Both the position numbers and the translations under genes were made by a program. A stretch of DNA of 64,000 nucleotides from Alphaproteobacteria bacterium (GTDB lineage Bacteria > Pseudomonadota > Alphaproteobacteria > Reyranellales > Reyranellaceae): the NCBI GenBank assembly GCA_017308235.1, contig JAFKFL010000012.1, forward strand, positions 248,001 to 312,000, written 5' to 3'. This document shows positions 45,712 to 54,412 of this stretch, piece by piece. The number at the start of each line of letters is the position of its first letter. Positions within the stretch are counted from its first letter, which is position 1. The notes under the pieces were generated by a model that was not told where the DNA came from, did not search any database, and was given only the letters and a program-made list of their open reading frames with translations.

Positions 45712-46359
45712 ATGGCTTACGTCTTGACGCCGCCGGCGACGGTCGGCGTTCCGGTTCACGGCAGCAAGGATCTGTTCCCGGTGCGGCGCATCTTCTGCGT
45801 CGGCCGCAACTACGCCGCCCACGCGCGCGAGATGGGCCACGATCCTGACCGCGAGCCGCCGTTCTTCTTCACCAAGCCGGCCGACGCCATCGTGATCTGC
45901 GCTGACCCGAAGAACCCGGCCAAGGTCGCCTATCCGTCGGCGACCAAGAACCTGCACCATGAGATGGAGCTGGTGGTCGCGATGAAATCGGGCGGCACCG
46001 ACATCCCGATCGACAAGGCGCTGGACCATGTCTTCGGCTACGCCTGCGGTCTCGACATGACCCGCCGCGACCTGCAGAACCAAGCCAAGGACATGGGCCG
46101 CCCGTGGGACATGGGCAAGGGCTTCGACCAGTCCGCACCGATCGGCGAGATCTATCCCGCGTCCTCCATCGGCCATCCCGCCAAGGGCGCGATCCAGCTC
46201 GATGTGAACGGCAAGACGCGCCAGAAGTCGGATCTCAATGCGCTGATCTGGAGCGTGCCCGAGACGATCTCCTATCTCTCGGGCCTGGTGGCGCTCGCCG
46301 CCGGCGACCTCGCCGGCTTCGTCGACGGCTGCGGCACGGTCACCTGCACGCTGGTGTAG
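45712..46359 (+). CDS. Fumarylacetoacetate-hydrolase family protein with probable internal deletion
   Basis: The 215-residue protein is of the FAH/fumarylpyruvate hydrolase type: VRRIFCVGRNYAAHAREMG, PFFFTKPADAIV, HHEMELVVAM (metal Glu84 and Glu86), GYACGLDMTRRDLQ (Asp115) and ISYLSGLVALAAGDL. Relatives continue after this point with an IFTGTPAGVG-type loop and a second G-D before the closing VDGVG strand. Here GDL (198-200) jumps directly to AGFVDGCGTVTCTLV. An in-frame loss of roughly 18 residues explains the short length. The protein may be inactive or altered. The start follows AAGGAGAAAGAG. Confidence 0.85.
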   Translation: MAYVLTPPATVGVPVHGSKDLFPVRRIFCVGRNYAAHAREMGHDPDREPPFFFTKPADAIVICADPKNPAKVAYPSATKNLHHEMELVVAMKSGGTDIPIDKALDHVFGYACGLDMTRRDLQNQAKDMGRPWDMGKGFDQSAPIGEIYPASSIGHPAKGAIQLDVNGKTRQKSDLNALIWSVPETISYLSGLVALAAGDLAGFVDGCGTVTCTLV

Positions 46360-46379
46360 TGGCCCGCCGTCTTCGCTAT

Positions 46380-46429
46380 AAACGGAAGATCGGTTCCGCT
46401 TAGATGCCAGCGGAACCATCGTTCCGTTT
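46380..46429. promoter_or_regulatory. Double TetR-type operator
   Basis: Two palindromes, CGGAAGATCGGTTCCG (46384-46399) and CGGAACCATCGTTCCG (46411-46426), lie 27 bases apart and are themselves arranged as a large inverted repeat (46380-46400 and 46409-46429). They are 22 bases upstream of the TetR gene and 20 after the FAH-family gene, so autoregulation is likely. Confidence 0.65.
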
Positions 46430-46450
46430 ACGGGCAGCAGCGAAAATCCG

Positions 46451-47020
46451 ATGCGCGCCGATGCCAAAGCCAACCGCAATCGATTGATCGAGGTCGCGCG
46501 CGAAGGCTTTGGCCAGCGCGGCCTCGCACTCTCGATCCACGAGATCGCACGCAACGCCGGCGTCGGCGTGGGAACGGTCTACCGCCATTTCCCCACCAAG
46601 GAGGCGCTGGTCGAGGCGATCGCCGTGGCGCGCCTCACGTCTCTTCTCGGCGAAGGGCAGGCGCGGTTGAAGGCGCGCGATCCCGGCACCGCGTTCTTCG
46701 ATTTCCTTGCTTTGCTGCTGAGCGGTGACGGCAGTGCTCGCGGCGAAGTGGGTCGCATTGCCCGCCGGGCGAGGCCCACCCTGACGCAGGTGGCGGCGGA
46801 GCTGAGGTCAGTGACCGAGCAGTTGCTGCAGCGCGCCCACAAGGTCGCCGCGGTACGCGCGGATGTCGGGATCGAGGAGATCATGGCCCTTGCCCGCTGT
46901 GTCGGCATGATCGGGTTCGCCGAGGCCGACCTGCGCCGCAAGGTGTGGCAGATCATGATCGACGGCCTGCGGTCCAGAGGCCGCCGCCGTGTCGCGAAAG
47001 CGAAGAAGCGGCGCCGATAA
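46451..47020 (+). CDS. TetR-family transcriptional regulator
   Basis: The 189-residue repressor has an N-terminal TetR helix-turn-helix (SIHEIARNAGVGVGTVYRHFPTKEAL, about residues 28-53) and an all-helical C-terminal ligand domain resembling the TetR_C_33/SBTR type. The Arg/Lys-rich tail is unusually basic (RSRGRRRVAKAKKRRR). It lies downstream of a double palindromic operator that it probably binds. Target genes other than itself are not obvious; the flanking hydrolase and peptidase are on either side. Confidence 0.87.
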   Translation: MRADAKANRNRLIEVAREGFGQRGLALSIHEIARNAGVGVGTVYRHFPTKEALVEAIAVARLTSLLGEGQARLKARDPGTAFFDFLALLLSGDGSARGEVGRIARRARPTLTQVAAELRSVTEQLLQRAHKVAAVRADVGIEEIMALARCVGMIGFAEADLRRKVWQIMIDGLRSRGRRRVAKAKKRRR

Positions 47021-47023
47021 GCC

Positions 47024-47980
47024 CTAGAGCTGCTGCGCCCTAAAAGTGTCGCAGCGATTGACGTCGCCGCTATCGAGGCCGGTCCGGAACCAGCGTACGC
47101 GTTGTGCCGAGGTGCCGTGCGTGAAGCTGTCGGGCACGACCTTGCCCTGGGCCTGCCGCTGCAGGCGGTCGTCGCCGATCGCCGTCGCCGCCGCCAGCGC
47201 CTGCTCGACGTCCTTGTCGTCGATCATCTTGCCGCCGCGGTCGCGATTGGCGTGATTGGCCCAGACGCCCGCCAGGCAATCGGCCTGCAGCTCGACCCGC
47301 ACCGAAACCGCGTTGGCATCTCGCCGGCTCATCCTTTGCCGCAGCTCGTCAACCTTGCCGGTGATGCCGAGCAGGTTCTGCACGTGATGGCCGATCTCGT
47401 GCGCGATCACATAGGCCTGCGGGAAGAAGCCGGGTGAGTTGAAGCGCGTGGCGAGCTCGTCGAAGAAGCCGAGGTCGAGATACACGCGCTGGTCAGGCGG
47501 GCAGTAGAACGGCCCCATCGCCGACTGGCCCATACCGCAGGATGTCTGCGTCGTGTCGCGATAGAGCACCAGGCGCGGCTCGCGATATTGCCGGCCGATC
47601 GCCTGGAACTGTTCGTTCCAGACATTTTCCGTGCTCTTGAGCACGCGCGCGACGAACTGCACTTCCGGATCGTCGCCGCTCGCCGGACGCGACGCGGTGC
47701 GCGTCTCGCTGGACGGCGCGACATAGCCGCCGGAGCCGCCGTCGAGACCTGCCAACAGGTTGATCGGATTGATGCCGAGGATCAGGCAGATGACGACGAT
47801 GGCGATCAGTCCGAAGCCGCCCTTGAACAGGCCGCCGCCCATCGGGATGCCGGGGCCGCCCATGCCGCCACCGCCGAAGCCACCTCCGCCCATGCCGCCG
47901 CCGAAACCGCCGCCGCCGAAGCCACCGCTGTCACCGCGACGATCCTCGATGTTTTTGCTCTCCTCGCCATCCATCTGCAT
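47024..47980 (-). CDS. Neutral zinc metallopeptidase (YpfJ family)
   Basis: The 318-residue protein starts with a flexible Gly/Met-rich segment (GGGFGGGMGGGG), then one membrane helix (FGLIAIVVICLILGI), and a periplasmic zincin domain with HEIGHHVQ (zinc ligands His, His) plus VELQADCLAGVWA supplying the third ligand Glu. FYCPPDQRVYLDLGFFDEL and the C-terminal FTHGTSAQRVRWF are family hallmarks. Its start codon and that of divergent xthA are only 35 bases apart, so their promoters must overlap the coding starts. Confidence 0.92.
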   Translation of the reverse strand: MQMDGEESKNIEDRRGDSGGFGGGGFGGGMGGGGFGGGGMGGPGIPMGGGLFKGGFGLIAIVVICLILGINPINLLAGLDGGSGGYVAPSSETRTASRPASGDDPEVQFVARVLKSTENVWNEQFQAIGRQYREPRLVLYRDTTQTSCGMGQSAMGPFYCPPDQRVYLDLGFFDELATRFNSPGFFPQAYVIAHEIGHHVQNLLGITGKVDELRQRMSRRDANAVSVRVELQADCLAGVWANHANRDRGGKMIDDKDVEQALAAATAIGDDRLQRQAQGKVVPDSFTHGTSAQRVRWFRTGLDSGDVNRCDTFRAQQL

Positions 47981-48015
47981 GGCAGCGTCTCCATCGTCTA
48001 TCTATATTGGCGACA

Positions 48016-48837
48016 ATGAGCCTGACTGTCGCCACCTGGAACATCAATTCGGTGCGCCTGCGCATCGCCAACGTCGAACGCTTTCTCAAGAAGCGCAAGC
48101 CGGATGTGCTCTGCCTGCAGGAGACCAAGTGCCCCGACGAATTCTTTCCTCATGACGCTTTCGAGACGCTGGGCTATCGCCACAGGCTGGTTCAAGGCAT
48201 GAAGTCGTACAACGGCGTGGCGATCCTGTCGAAGATTCCGTTCACCGCCACCAACATCCATCACCGGTGTGGCAAGGAAGACTGCCGACATATCGAGGCT
48301 GCGCTCGATACCGGCGGCGATCCCGTCCTGCTCGACAACCTGTATATCCCGGCCGGCGGCGACATCCCGGATCCCAAGGTGAACGACAAGTTCGCCCATA
48401 AGCTCGATTTTTACCGCGAGATGGCGCGTTGGTACAACGAGCACCGTCCGCAGCCGCGCGCCCGCCGTGGCTTGCGTCGCATTGCGGTCGGCGACTTCAA
48501 CGTTGCCCCGCTTGAGCATGACGTGTGGAATCACAAGCAACTTCTCAAGATCGTGTCGCATACGCCCGTGGAAGTTGATTTGTTCAGTCGCTTGATGGCG
48601 GCCCTGGACTGGATCGACGTGCCGCGCCGTTTCGTGCCCGACGGCGAGAAGCTTTATTCCTGGTGGAGCTACCGCAACAACGACTGGCGCAAGTCCAACC
48701 GCGGCCGGCGGCTGGACCATATCCTGGCGACGCCGGCGCTGTCAGGCGCGATCCGCAGCCACCATATCGATGTCGACCTGCGCGACTGGGAGCTTGCCTC
48801 CGATCACGTGCCGGTGCTGGCGACGTTCGACGTTTGA
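48016..48837 (+). CDS. xthA: Exodeoxyribonuclease III
   Basis: The 273-residue Mg-dependent enzyme is an AP endonuclease and 3'-5' exonuclease for base-excision repair. Motifs are VATWNINSVRLR, CLQETKCPDEFFP (metal Glu), GVAILSK, LYIPAGGD, VGDFNVAP, DWRKSNRGRRLDHIL and the catalytic SDHVPV at the C terminus. ATG 48016 is preferred to TTG 48007. TATATT (48003-48008) ends 7 bases before it, a possible -10 box for a leaderless message, though its -35 is poor. A family A hairpin follows the stop. Confidence 0.95.
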   Translation: MSLTVATWNINSVRLRIANVERFLKKRKPDVLCLQETKCPDEFFPHDAFETLGYRHRLVQGMKSYNGVAILSKIPFTATNIHHRCGKEDCRHIEAALDTGGDPVLLDNLYIPAGGDIPDPKVNDKFAHKLDFYREMARWYNEHRPQPRARRGLRRIAVGDFNVAPLEHDVWNHKQLLKIVSHTPVEVDLFSRLMAALDWIDVPRRFVPDGEKLYSWWSYRNNDWRKSNRGRRLDHILATPALSGAIRSHHIDVDLRDWELASDHVPVLATFDV

Positions 48838-48845
48838 GCTCCCTC

Positions 48846-48918
48846 GTGTCATCCCGAGCGCAGCGAGGGATCCTTCGCGGTGCCGATCAAAGATCCCTCG
48901 CTGCGCTCGGGATGACAC
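48846..48918. repeat. Long hairpin repeat, family A, copy 3
   Basis: Perfect 27-base inverted arms (48846-48872 and 48892-48918) flank a 19-base centre. The arm core is GTCATCCCGAGCGCAGCGAG; the change relative to copy 1 is matched in the opposite arm. It lies between xthA and the GlsB-type gene. Confidence 0.85.
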
Positions 48919-48977
48919 CGGTGTGCACACCGGGTTGTCTGGCATATACGATCGCCTCGCGTTGAAGGGGAGAGAGC

Positions 48978-49223
48978 ATGCACATCATCGGTATCCTGCT
49001 GATCGGCTTCCTGGTCGGGCTGGTCGCGCGCTGGGTGACGCCGGGGCCGCATCCGCATGGGTTCCTCGTCACCATCGTGGTCGGCATCGTCGGATCGTTG
49101 ATCGCGACCTATGGCGGCCAGGCGCTGGGTCTCTATCGCGTCGGAAAACCGGCAGGCTTCATCGGCTCGGTGCTGGGCGCCGTCGTCCTGCTGGTGCTCG
49201 TGCAACTCTTCGGTAACCGTTAG
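48978..49223 (+). CDS. GlsB/YeaQ/YmgE-family stress-response membrane protein
   Basis: The 81-residue protein consists of three membrane helices (IIGILLIGFLVGLVARWV, GFLVTIVVGIVGSLIATYGG, FIGSVLGAVVLLVLVQLF) with the family-typical VARWVTPGPHPHGF loop and Gly-rich packing. It belongs to the transglycosylase-associated protein family, often induced by general stress; the biochemical role is unknown. GGGGAGAGAG is an excellent ribosome-binding site. The 150 bases downstream hold nothing recognisable. Confidence 0.9.
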   Translation: MHIIGILLIGFLVGLVARWVTPGPHPHGFLVTIVVGIVGSLIATYGGQALGLYRVGKPAGFIGSVLGAVVLLVLVQLFGNR

Positions 49224-49376
49224 GCCAGCTCTTCGGCATCGTTGGGAAAGTCTGCCGGCGAATTGCCAAACAATGGAAAAGTGTTCTGTCGCAGGCTTGG
49301 ATGCGGCCGTCTAGCAAGGTGAGCACCTGTCCCCGCGCGGCCGAACGGTGGCGCACAACGACGATGGAGGCTCCGC

Positions 49377-50396
49377 ATGATGTCGCGAATGGCGCTGTTT
49401 CTGACGCTGGCAGCTTTCTGCATCGCCGTCTGCGCCGGCCGGGTGGAAGCGCAAACGCAGCTCCTGAATGTCTCGTACGATCCCACGCGCGAGCTTTATC
49501 GCGACATCAATTCGCTGTTTGCCGCTGACTGGAAGAAGAGCAGTGGCGAAACAGTCACCATTCGCATGTCCCACGGCGGCTCGGGCGCACAGGCGCGGGC
49601 CGTCATTGCCGGCATCGATGCCTCTGTCGTCACGCTGGCCCTGGCTGCCGACATCGACGCCATCGCCGAGCGGACCAGCAAGATCCCGGCCGACTGGCAA
49701 AAGCGGCTTCCCGACAATTCCTCGCCCTATACCTCGACGATCGTCTTCGTCGTGCGCAAGGGCAATCCGCGCGGCATCAAGGATTGGGACGATCTGGTGA
49801 AGCCCGGCATTCAGGTCGTCACGCCCAATCCCAAGACCTCGGGCGGGGCGCGATGGAACTATCTCGCGGCCTGGGCGTATGCGTCCGAGAAGAACGGCGG
49901 CGATGACGCCAAGATCAGGGCCTTCATGAGCGCCCTGTTCAAGAACGTCTCGGTGCTCGACACAGGCGCGCGCGGGGCGACCAACACCTTCGCCCAGCGC
50001 AGCATCGGTGACGTGTTGATCGCCTGGGAGAACGAGGCGCATCTCGCCCTGCAGGAGATGGGCGCGGACAAATTCGAGATCGTGACTCCGTCGCTCTCGA
50101 TTCTTGCCCAGCCGACCGTGTCTCTGGTAGACGGCAATGTCGACAAGACGGGAAATCGGAAAGTGGCGCAGGCCTATCTCGAATTCCTCTACACCGCGCC
50201 GGCGCAAGCGGCGATCGCCCGGCATTTCTACCGTCCCGTGAAGCCGGAGTTTGCCGACAAGAAGGATCTCGATCGACTGCCGGCCCTGAAGCTCGTGACG
50301 ATCGACGGCTTCTTCGGCGGCTGGGCCAAGGTCCAGAAGGCGCATTTCGCCGAGGGCGGCGTCTTCGATCGGATCATGGCCGACGCCCATCGGTGA
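49377..50396 (+). CDS. Sulfate/thiosulfate-binding periplasmic protein
   Basis: The 339-residue precursor has a signal peptide ending GRVEAQ and the Sbp/CysP pattern: [64 protein letters not shown] and [11 protein letters not shown], then [17 protein letters not shown]. It delivers sulfate or thiosulfate to the CysTWA importer encoded next. GGAGG lies 6 bases before ATG 49377. Sequence does not decide between Sbp and CysP. Confidence 0.93.
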   Translation: MMSRMALFLTLAAFCIAVCAGRVEAQTQLLNVSYDPTRELYRDINSLFAADWKKSSGETVTIRMSHGGSGAQARAVIAGIDASVVTLALAADIDAIAERTSKIPADWQKRLPDNSSPYTSTIVFVVRKGNPRGIKDWDDLVKPGIQVVTPNPKTSGGARWNYLAAWAYASEKNGGDDAKIRAFMSALFKNVSVLDTGARGATNTFAQRSIGDVLIAWENEAHLALQEMGADKFEIVTPSLSILAQPTVSLVDGNVDKTGNRKVAQAYLEFLYTAPAQAAIARHFYRPVKPEFADKKDLDRLPALKLVTIDGFFGGWAKVQKAHFAEGGVFDRIMADAHR

Positions 50397-50423
50397 TGCG
50401 GGCGCGCAAGGCGAGGTGACATC

Positions 50424-51251
50424 GTGCTCAAGGAGCCCAGTGCCATTCCGGGGTTTGGCCTCGCCTTCGGCTACACCCTCTTCTACCTCGGCCTCATCGT
50501 GCTGCTGCCGTTGTCCGCGCTCGTACTGGAGGCGGCGGGCCTCGGTCTCGACGGCATCCTGCGGATCGCTTCCGAGCCCAGGGTCTATGCGGCGCTGCGC
50601 ATCAGCTTCGGCCTTGCCTTCGCCGCGGCCATCATCGATTCGGTGTTCGGGCTTCTGATCGCCTGGGTCCTCGTCCGCTATTCCTTTCCCGGCCGCAAGG
50701 TGATCGATGCCGCGGTCGATTTGCCGTTCGCGTTGCCGACCGCGGTCGCGGGCATCGCGCTCGCGACGTTATATGCACCGACCGGCTGGCTGGGCGGCCT
50801 GTTCGCGGCCTACGGCATCAAGATCGCCTTCACGCCGCTCGGCATCTTGATCGCGCTGATCTTTGTCGGCCTGCCCTTCACGGTGCGCACCGTGCAGCCG
50901 CTGGTCGCGGAGGTCGATCGCGAAGTGGAGGAAGCCTCGGCGACGCTGGGTGCCAGCCGGCGCCAAACGCTGCTGCGCGTCATCCTGCCGATCTTCGCGC
51001 CGGCCATCCTGACCGGATTTGCGCTGGCCTTCGCGCGGGCGGTCAGCGAATACGGTTCGGTGATCTTCATCGCCGGCAATCTGCCCTTCGTCTCCGAGAT
51101 CGCGCCCCAGCTCATCGTCATCAAGCTCGAGGAATTCGACTACCGCGGCGCCACGGGCATCGCGCTGATCATGCTGACGCTCTCGTTCGCGATCCTTCTG
51201 GCCATCAATCTGATCCAGGCCTGGAGCCGGCGCCGGCTGGGCGGGGTATGA
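50424..51251 (+). CDS. cysT: Sulfate/thiosulfate ABC transporter permease CysT
   Basis: The 275-residue inner-membrane permease has six helices and the EAA coupling motif [23 protein letters not shown], with [20 protein letters not shown] at the N terminus and [15 protein letters not shown], typical of CysT (CysU). The GTG start at 50424 is preceded by GGCGAGG. It is followed 7 bases later by cysW. Confidence 0.94.
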   Translation: MLKEPSAIPGFGLAFGYTLFYLGLIVLLPLSALVLEAAGLGLDGILRIASEPRVYAALRISFGLAFAAAIIDSVFGLLIAWVLVRYSFPGRKVIDAAVDLPFALPTAVAGIALATLYAPTGWLGGLFAAYGIKIAFTPLGILIALIFVGLPFTVRTVQPLVAEVDREVEEASATLGASRRQTLLRVILPIFAPAILTGFALAFARAVSEYGSVIFIAGNLPFVSEIAPQLIVIKLEEFDYRGATGIALIMLTLSFAILLAINLIQAWSRRRLGGV

Positions 51252-51258
51252 GCGCCTC

Positions 51259-52134
51259 GTGAGCAAGCGTCTCGTGAGCAAGCGCCCTGTGCCTCCGCCG
51301 ACGGCGGCGACGGAACGTCCCGTTACGCGCCTTTGCCTGACGGCTGTCGCGCTCGCTTTCCTCGCCCTGTTCCTCGTGTTGCCGGTGATCGTCGTGTTCA
51401 GCGAAGCGCTGGCAAAGGGTGTCACCGTCTATCTCGAGACGTTCGACGATCCCGATGCTCGCGCCGCCATCGAGCTGACCCTTCTGGTCGTTGCGATCGC
51501 CGTTCCGCTCAACCTGGTGTTCGGCGTCGCGGCCTCGTGGGCGATCGCCAAGTTCGAGTTCCGCGGCAAGAGCCTCCTGATCACGCTGATCGACCTGCCG
51601 TTTTCCGTGTCGCCGGTCGTCTCGGGGTTGATCTATGTGCTGCTGTTCGGCAGTCAGGGATTGTTCGGCCCCTGGCTCGAGGCGCACGACATCAAGATCC
51701 TGTTCGCCCTGCCGGGCATCGTGCTGGCGACCATGTTCGTGACCTTTCCCTTCGTGGCTCGCGAGCTCATTCCGCTGATGCAGGAGCAGGGCAGCCTCGA
51801 CGAGGAGGCCGCCCTTACGCTGGGCGCCCGCGGTTTTCGTATCTTCTTCACCATCACCTTGCCCAACGTCGCGTGGGGCCTGCTCTACGGCGTGCTGCTC
51901 TGCACCGCCCGCGCGATGGGCGAGTTCGGTGCGGTGTCGGTGGTCTCCGGCCATATCCGCGGCGTGACCGACACCATGCCGCTGCACGTGGAGATCCTTT
52001 ATAACGAGTACAATTTCGTCGCCGCCTTCGCGATGGCGTCGTTGCTCACGCTGATGGCCGTGGTTACGCTCGCGGCCAAGACGGTCCTTGAGATGCATTA
52101 CGGCGACGCCCTGGCGAGGACGACGAGGATCTAA
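51259..52134 (+). CDS. cysW: Sulfate/thiosulfate ABC transporter permease CysW
   Basis: The 291-residue partner permease has six helices and the coupling motif [22 protein letters not shown], plus [18 protein letters not shown] and the CysW-type ending [22 protein letters not shown]. The first codons contain a 15-bp tandem duplication (51256-51270, 51271-51285), giving [10 protein letters not shown] and two in-frame GTG start candidates. The ABC ATPase gene follows after 4 bases. Confidence 0.94.
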   Translation: MSKRLVSKRPVPPPTAATERPVTRLCLTAVALAFLALFLVLPVIVVFSEALAKGVTVYLETFDDPDARAAIELTLLVVAIAVPLNLVFGVAASWAIAKFEFRGKSLLITLIDLPFSVSPVVSGLIYVLLFGSQGLFGPWLEAHDIKILFALPGIVLATMFVTFPFVARELIPLMQEQGSLDEEAALTLGARGFRIFFTITLPNVAWGLLYGVLLCTARAMGEFGAVSVVSGHIRGVTDTMPLHVEILYNEYNFVAAFAMASLLTLMAVVTLAAKTVLEMHYGDALARTTRI

Positions 52135-52138
52135 GGAC

Positions 52139-53173
52139 ATGGATATCCGAATCGTCGGCGTCTCCAAGGCGTTCGGCCGAACTGGCGCCTTACGCGGCCT
52201 CGATCTCGAGATCAGCGCCGGCGAGTTGATCGCACTCCTGGGTCCCTCGGGCTCAGGCAAGACGACTCTGCTACGCGTCATCGCCGGCCTCGAGTTTCCC
52301 GACACGGGTCAGGTCTATTTCGGCAATGAGGATGCGACCGGCCTTGCGGTGCAGGAACGCCAGATCGGCTTTGTGTTCCAGCACTATGCCTTGTTCAAGC
52401 ACATGACCGTGTTCGACAACATCGCCTACGGCCTCAGGGTCCGTCGTCGCGGCACGGCAACGGAGATTGCCGCGCGCGTTGGCGAACTGCTCGAGCTGGT
52501 GCAATTAACGGACTTCGCGGCGAGGCACCCGCGGCAGCTTTCGGGCGGCCAGCGGCAGCGTGTGGCGCTGGCGCGGGCGCTCGCTGTCGATCCGCGGGTG
52601 CTGCTGCTCGACGAGCCGTTCGGCGCCCTCGACGCCAAGATCCGCCGCGATCTGCGGCGCTGGCTGCGTGAACTGCACGACCGGACCGGCCACACCACAG
52701 TGTTCGTGACCCACGACCAGGAGGAGGCGATTGAGCTCGCCGACCGTGTCGCGATCCTGAACGGCGGCCGGATAGAACAGGTCGGAACGGCCGACGATAT
52801 CTACGACCGGCCGGCGACCGCCTTCGTCATGTCGTTCGTCGGTGACACCAGTGCCATCCCGGTCGGCTTCGACGGCCATCGCCCGAGCTTCGAGGGCCGG
52901 GCGTTCGATACCTGCCTGCTGGGACCCCATCGTGGCCCCGGCCTGTTCTATGTGCGGCCACGTGACGTCGAAGTGACGGCGCCCGAAGCGGCAGCGATCA
53001 CCGGCAAGGTGAGGACCGTCCATCGCACCGCGACCGGCCTGCGCACGCAGATCAGTCCCGGCACGACCGACACGTTGATCGAGATCGAGCTCGACAGCTC
53101 GGCCAAGGTGAAAGCAGGCAGCCAGGTCGGCCTTCGCTTCCTGCGTGGCCGGTTGTTCGGCGTGCGTGGCTAA
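52139..53173 (+). CDS. cysA: Sulfate/thiosulfate import ATP-binding protein CysA
   Basis: The 344-residue ATPase has Walker A GPSGSGKTT, Q-loop QHYALFKHMTV, signature LSGGQRQRVALARAL, Walker B VLLLDEPFGALD and switch VTHDQEEA, then a C-terminal TOBE-type regulatory domain (VRPRDVEV ... VGLRFLRGRLFGV). ATG 52139 follows AAGGAC. All nucleotide-binding motifs are canonical, in contrast to the ABC protein at 55791. It completes the cluster; no CysB-type regulator is seen. Confidence 0.95.
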   Translation: MDIRIVGVSKAFGRTGALRGLDLEISAGELIALLGPSGSGKTTLLRVIAGLEFPDTGQVYFGNEDATGLAVQERQIGFVFQHYALFKHMTVFDNIAYGLRVRRRGTATEIAARVGELLELVQLTDFAARHPRQLSGGQRQRVALARALAVDPRVLLLDEPFGALDAKIRRDLRRWLRELHDRTGHTTVFVTHDQEEAIELADRVAILNGGRIEQVGTADDIYDRPATAFVMSFVGDTSAIPVGFDGHRPSFEGRAFDTCLLGPHRGPGLFYVRPRDVEVTAPEAAAITGKVRTVHRTATGLRTQISPGTTDTLIEIELDSSAKVKAGSQVGLRFLRGRLFGVRG

Positions 53174-53360
53174 CCCGTGATCGCTTCCTCCTCTTCGCAA
53201 GGCGAAGGGGAGGTGGCGCCGTCATACGGCGGCGGAGGGGTCATGGGTGATGGCCGCTTATGGCCCTCCACCCGCGATAATGCCCGCGCTGTCCCCCTCG
53301 TTCGTTGTGTGGCTGCATCGGAATCGATAGGCTGGTTGAAGGGGAAGGCGGGCAGACACG
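53174..53360. other. Intergenic region with an intergenic-repeat-like hairpin
   Basis: 53197-53245 contains GCAAGGCGAAGGGGAGGTGG and GCCGTCATACGGCGGCGGAG, two small hairpins in a G-rich context of the sort seen in dispersed intergenic repeats of alphaproteobacteria. Only one copy was found in the window, so its repeat nature is not shown here. No gene is visible. Confidence 0.35.
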
Positions 53361-53441
53361 GTGGCGCAGGAGCAGCGCAAACCAGCCGCCATCATGGCGG
53401 CAGATGTGGTCAGCGACGCCCGCATACACGAGGGAGGGCGC
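53361..53441 (+). pseudogene. Remnant of a class III cyclase N terminus
   Basis: A GTG-initiated stretch reads MAQEQRKPAAIMAADVVSDARIHEGG. AAIMAADVV followed by a short variable part resembles the beginning of the many alphaproteobacterial cyclases that start with a RRLAAILAADVVGYSRL-type sequence. It breaks off and runs in frame into the substrate-binding protein gene at 53442. It is most likely a leftover fragment, not a functional extension. Confidence 0.4.
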
Positions 53442-54401
53442 ATGAACCGGCGGAGATGCTTTATCGGTCTTGCGATGTTCGCTGGTGTCGGCTCCGCGCG
53501 TGCTCAAATGCCTGCACGTCGCCTCGGTGCTCTGCTTGTCGAACCAAGCCAAGTCAAGATTCTCGAATCGATTCTCAAGGATAAGGGATGGAAACTCGGG
53601 GGCGATCTAAAGATCGAATATCGACTAACTCGTGGCGACACTGATCTCTCTCAGAAATACGCGCGGGAACTGGTCGCCTTGCAGCCGGATGTACTGTTCG
53701 CAGTGAGCAACACTTCAATGGCTGCGTTGCATGCCGAACACTCTGACATTCCGATTGTTTTCGCGATGGTCAGCAATTCGGTTGAAATGCACTACGTTGT
53801 GAGTTTCGCGAGGCCCGGAGGCAAAGCAACTGGTTTCACGCCATTCGAACCATCTCTCGGCGGCAAATGGGTTTCCATTGTGAAGGAACTGGCACCAAAC
53901 ATTGAGCATATCGGCATCGTGTATAATCCTGAACCCGGCAACAATTCCTCGGCCTTTCGCGGGGCAATTAACGATGTTGCGAGCAAAGTAGGGATCACGT
54001 CCATTGAGACACCGAGCGGCGATAGCTCCGATATTGATCGTCTGATTCGCTCATTTAAGGGCAAACCGAACAGTGGCCTTATTTTTTTACCGGATGCGAT
54101 CACGTATGCCCAACGTGTCCAGATTGCCGCTTTGGTTACGCAGTGCAGACTTCCGGCGATCTATCCGTTTCGCGCCTTCTGCGAGGCAGGCGGCCTCATA
54201 TCGTACGGGGTAAAGATCGAGAAGATCATCGCAGCGGGAGCATCCTATGTTGATCGGATTTTGCGCGGTGCCAATCCTGCCGAATTGCCTGTTCAAGGCC
54301 CAACTGAGTTCGAATTAGTTATAAACAAACAAACTGCACAACAACTTGGCCTTCAATTGTCGCCCGCGTTACTCGCTCGCACCGATGAAGTGATCGAATA
54401 G
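53442..54401 (+). CDS. ABC transporter substrate-binding protein (ABC_sub_bind/TrpX type)
   Basis: The 319-residue precursor has a signal peptide (RRRCFIGLAMFAGVGSARAQ), then the ABC_sub_bind fold: RRLGALLVEP, VALQPDVLFAVSNTSMAALH, DIPIVFAMVSNSVEM, GGKATGFTPFEPSLGGKWV and AFCEAGGLISYGV. Family members bind amino acids or unknown ligands; lone copies are plentiful in rhizobia-like genomes. No permease gene is near. Base and codon use are clearly more AT-rich than in the neighbours, suggesting recent acquisition. GGAGGG lies 6 bases before ATG 53442. Confidence 0.87.
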   Translation: MNRRRCFIGLAMFAGVGSARAQMPARRLGALLVEPSQVKILESILKDKGWKLGGDLKIEYRLTRGDTDLSQKYARELVALQPDVLFAVSNTSMAALHAEHSDIPIVFAMVSNSVEMHYVVSFARPGGKATGFTPFEPSLGGKWVSIVKELAPNIEHIGIVYNPEPGNNSSAFRGAINDVASKVGITSIETPSGDSSDIDRLIRSFKGKPNSGLIFLPDAITYAQRVQIAALVTQCRLPAIYPFRAFCEAGGLISYGVKIEKIIAAGASYVDRILRGANPAELPVQGPTEFELVINKQTAQQLGLQLSPALLARTDEVIE

Positions 54402-54412
54402 GGGGACGCAAA

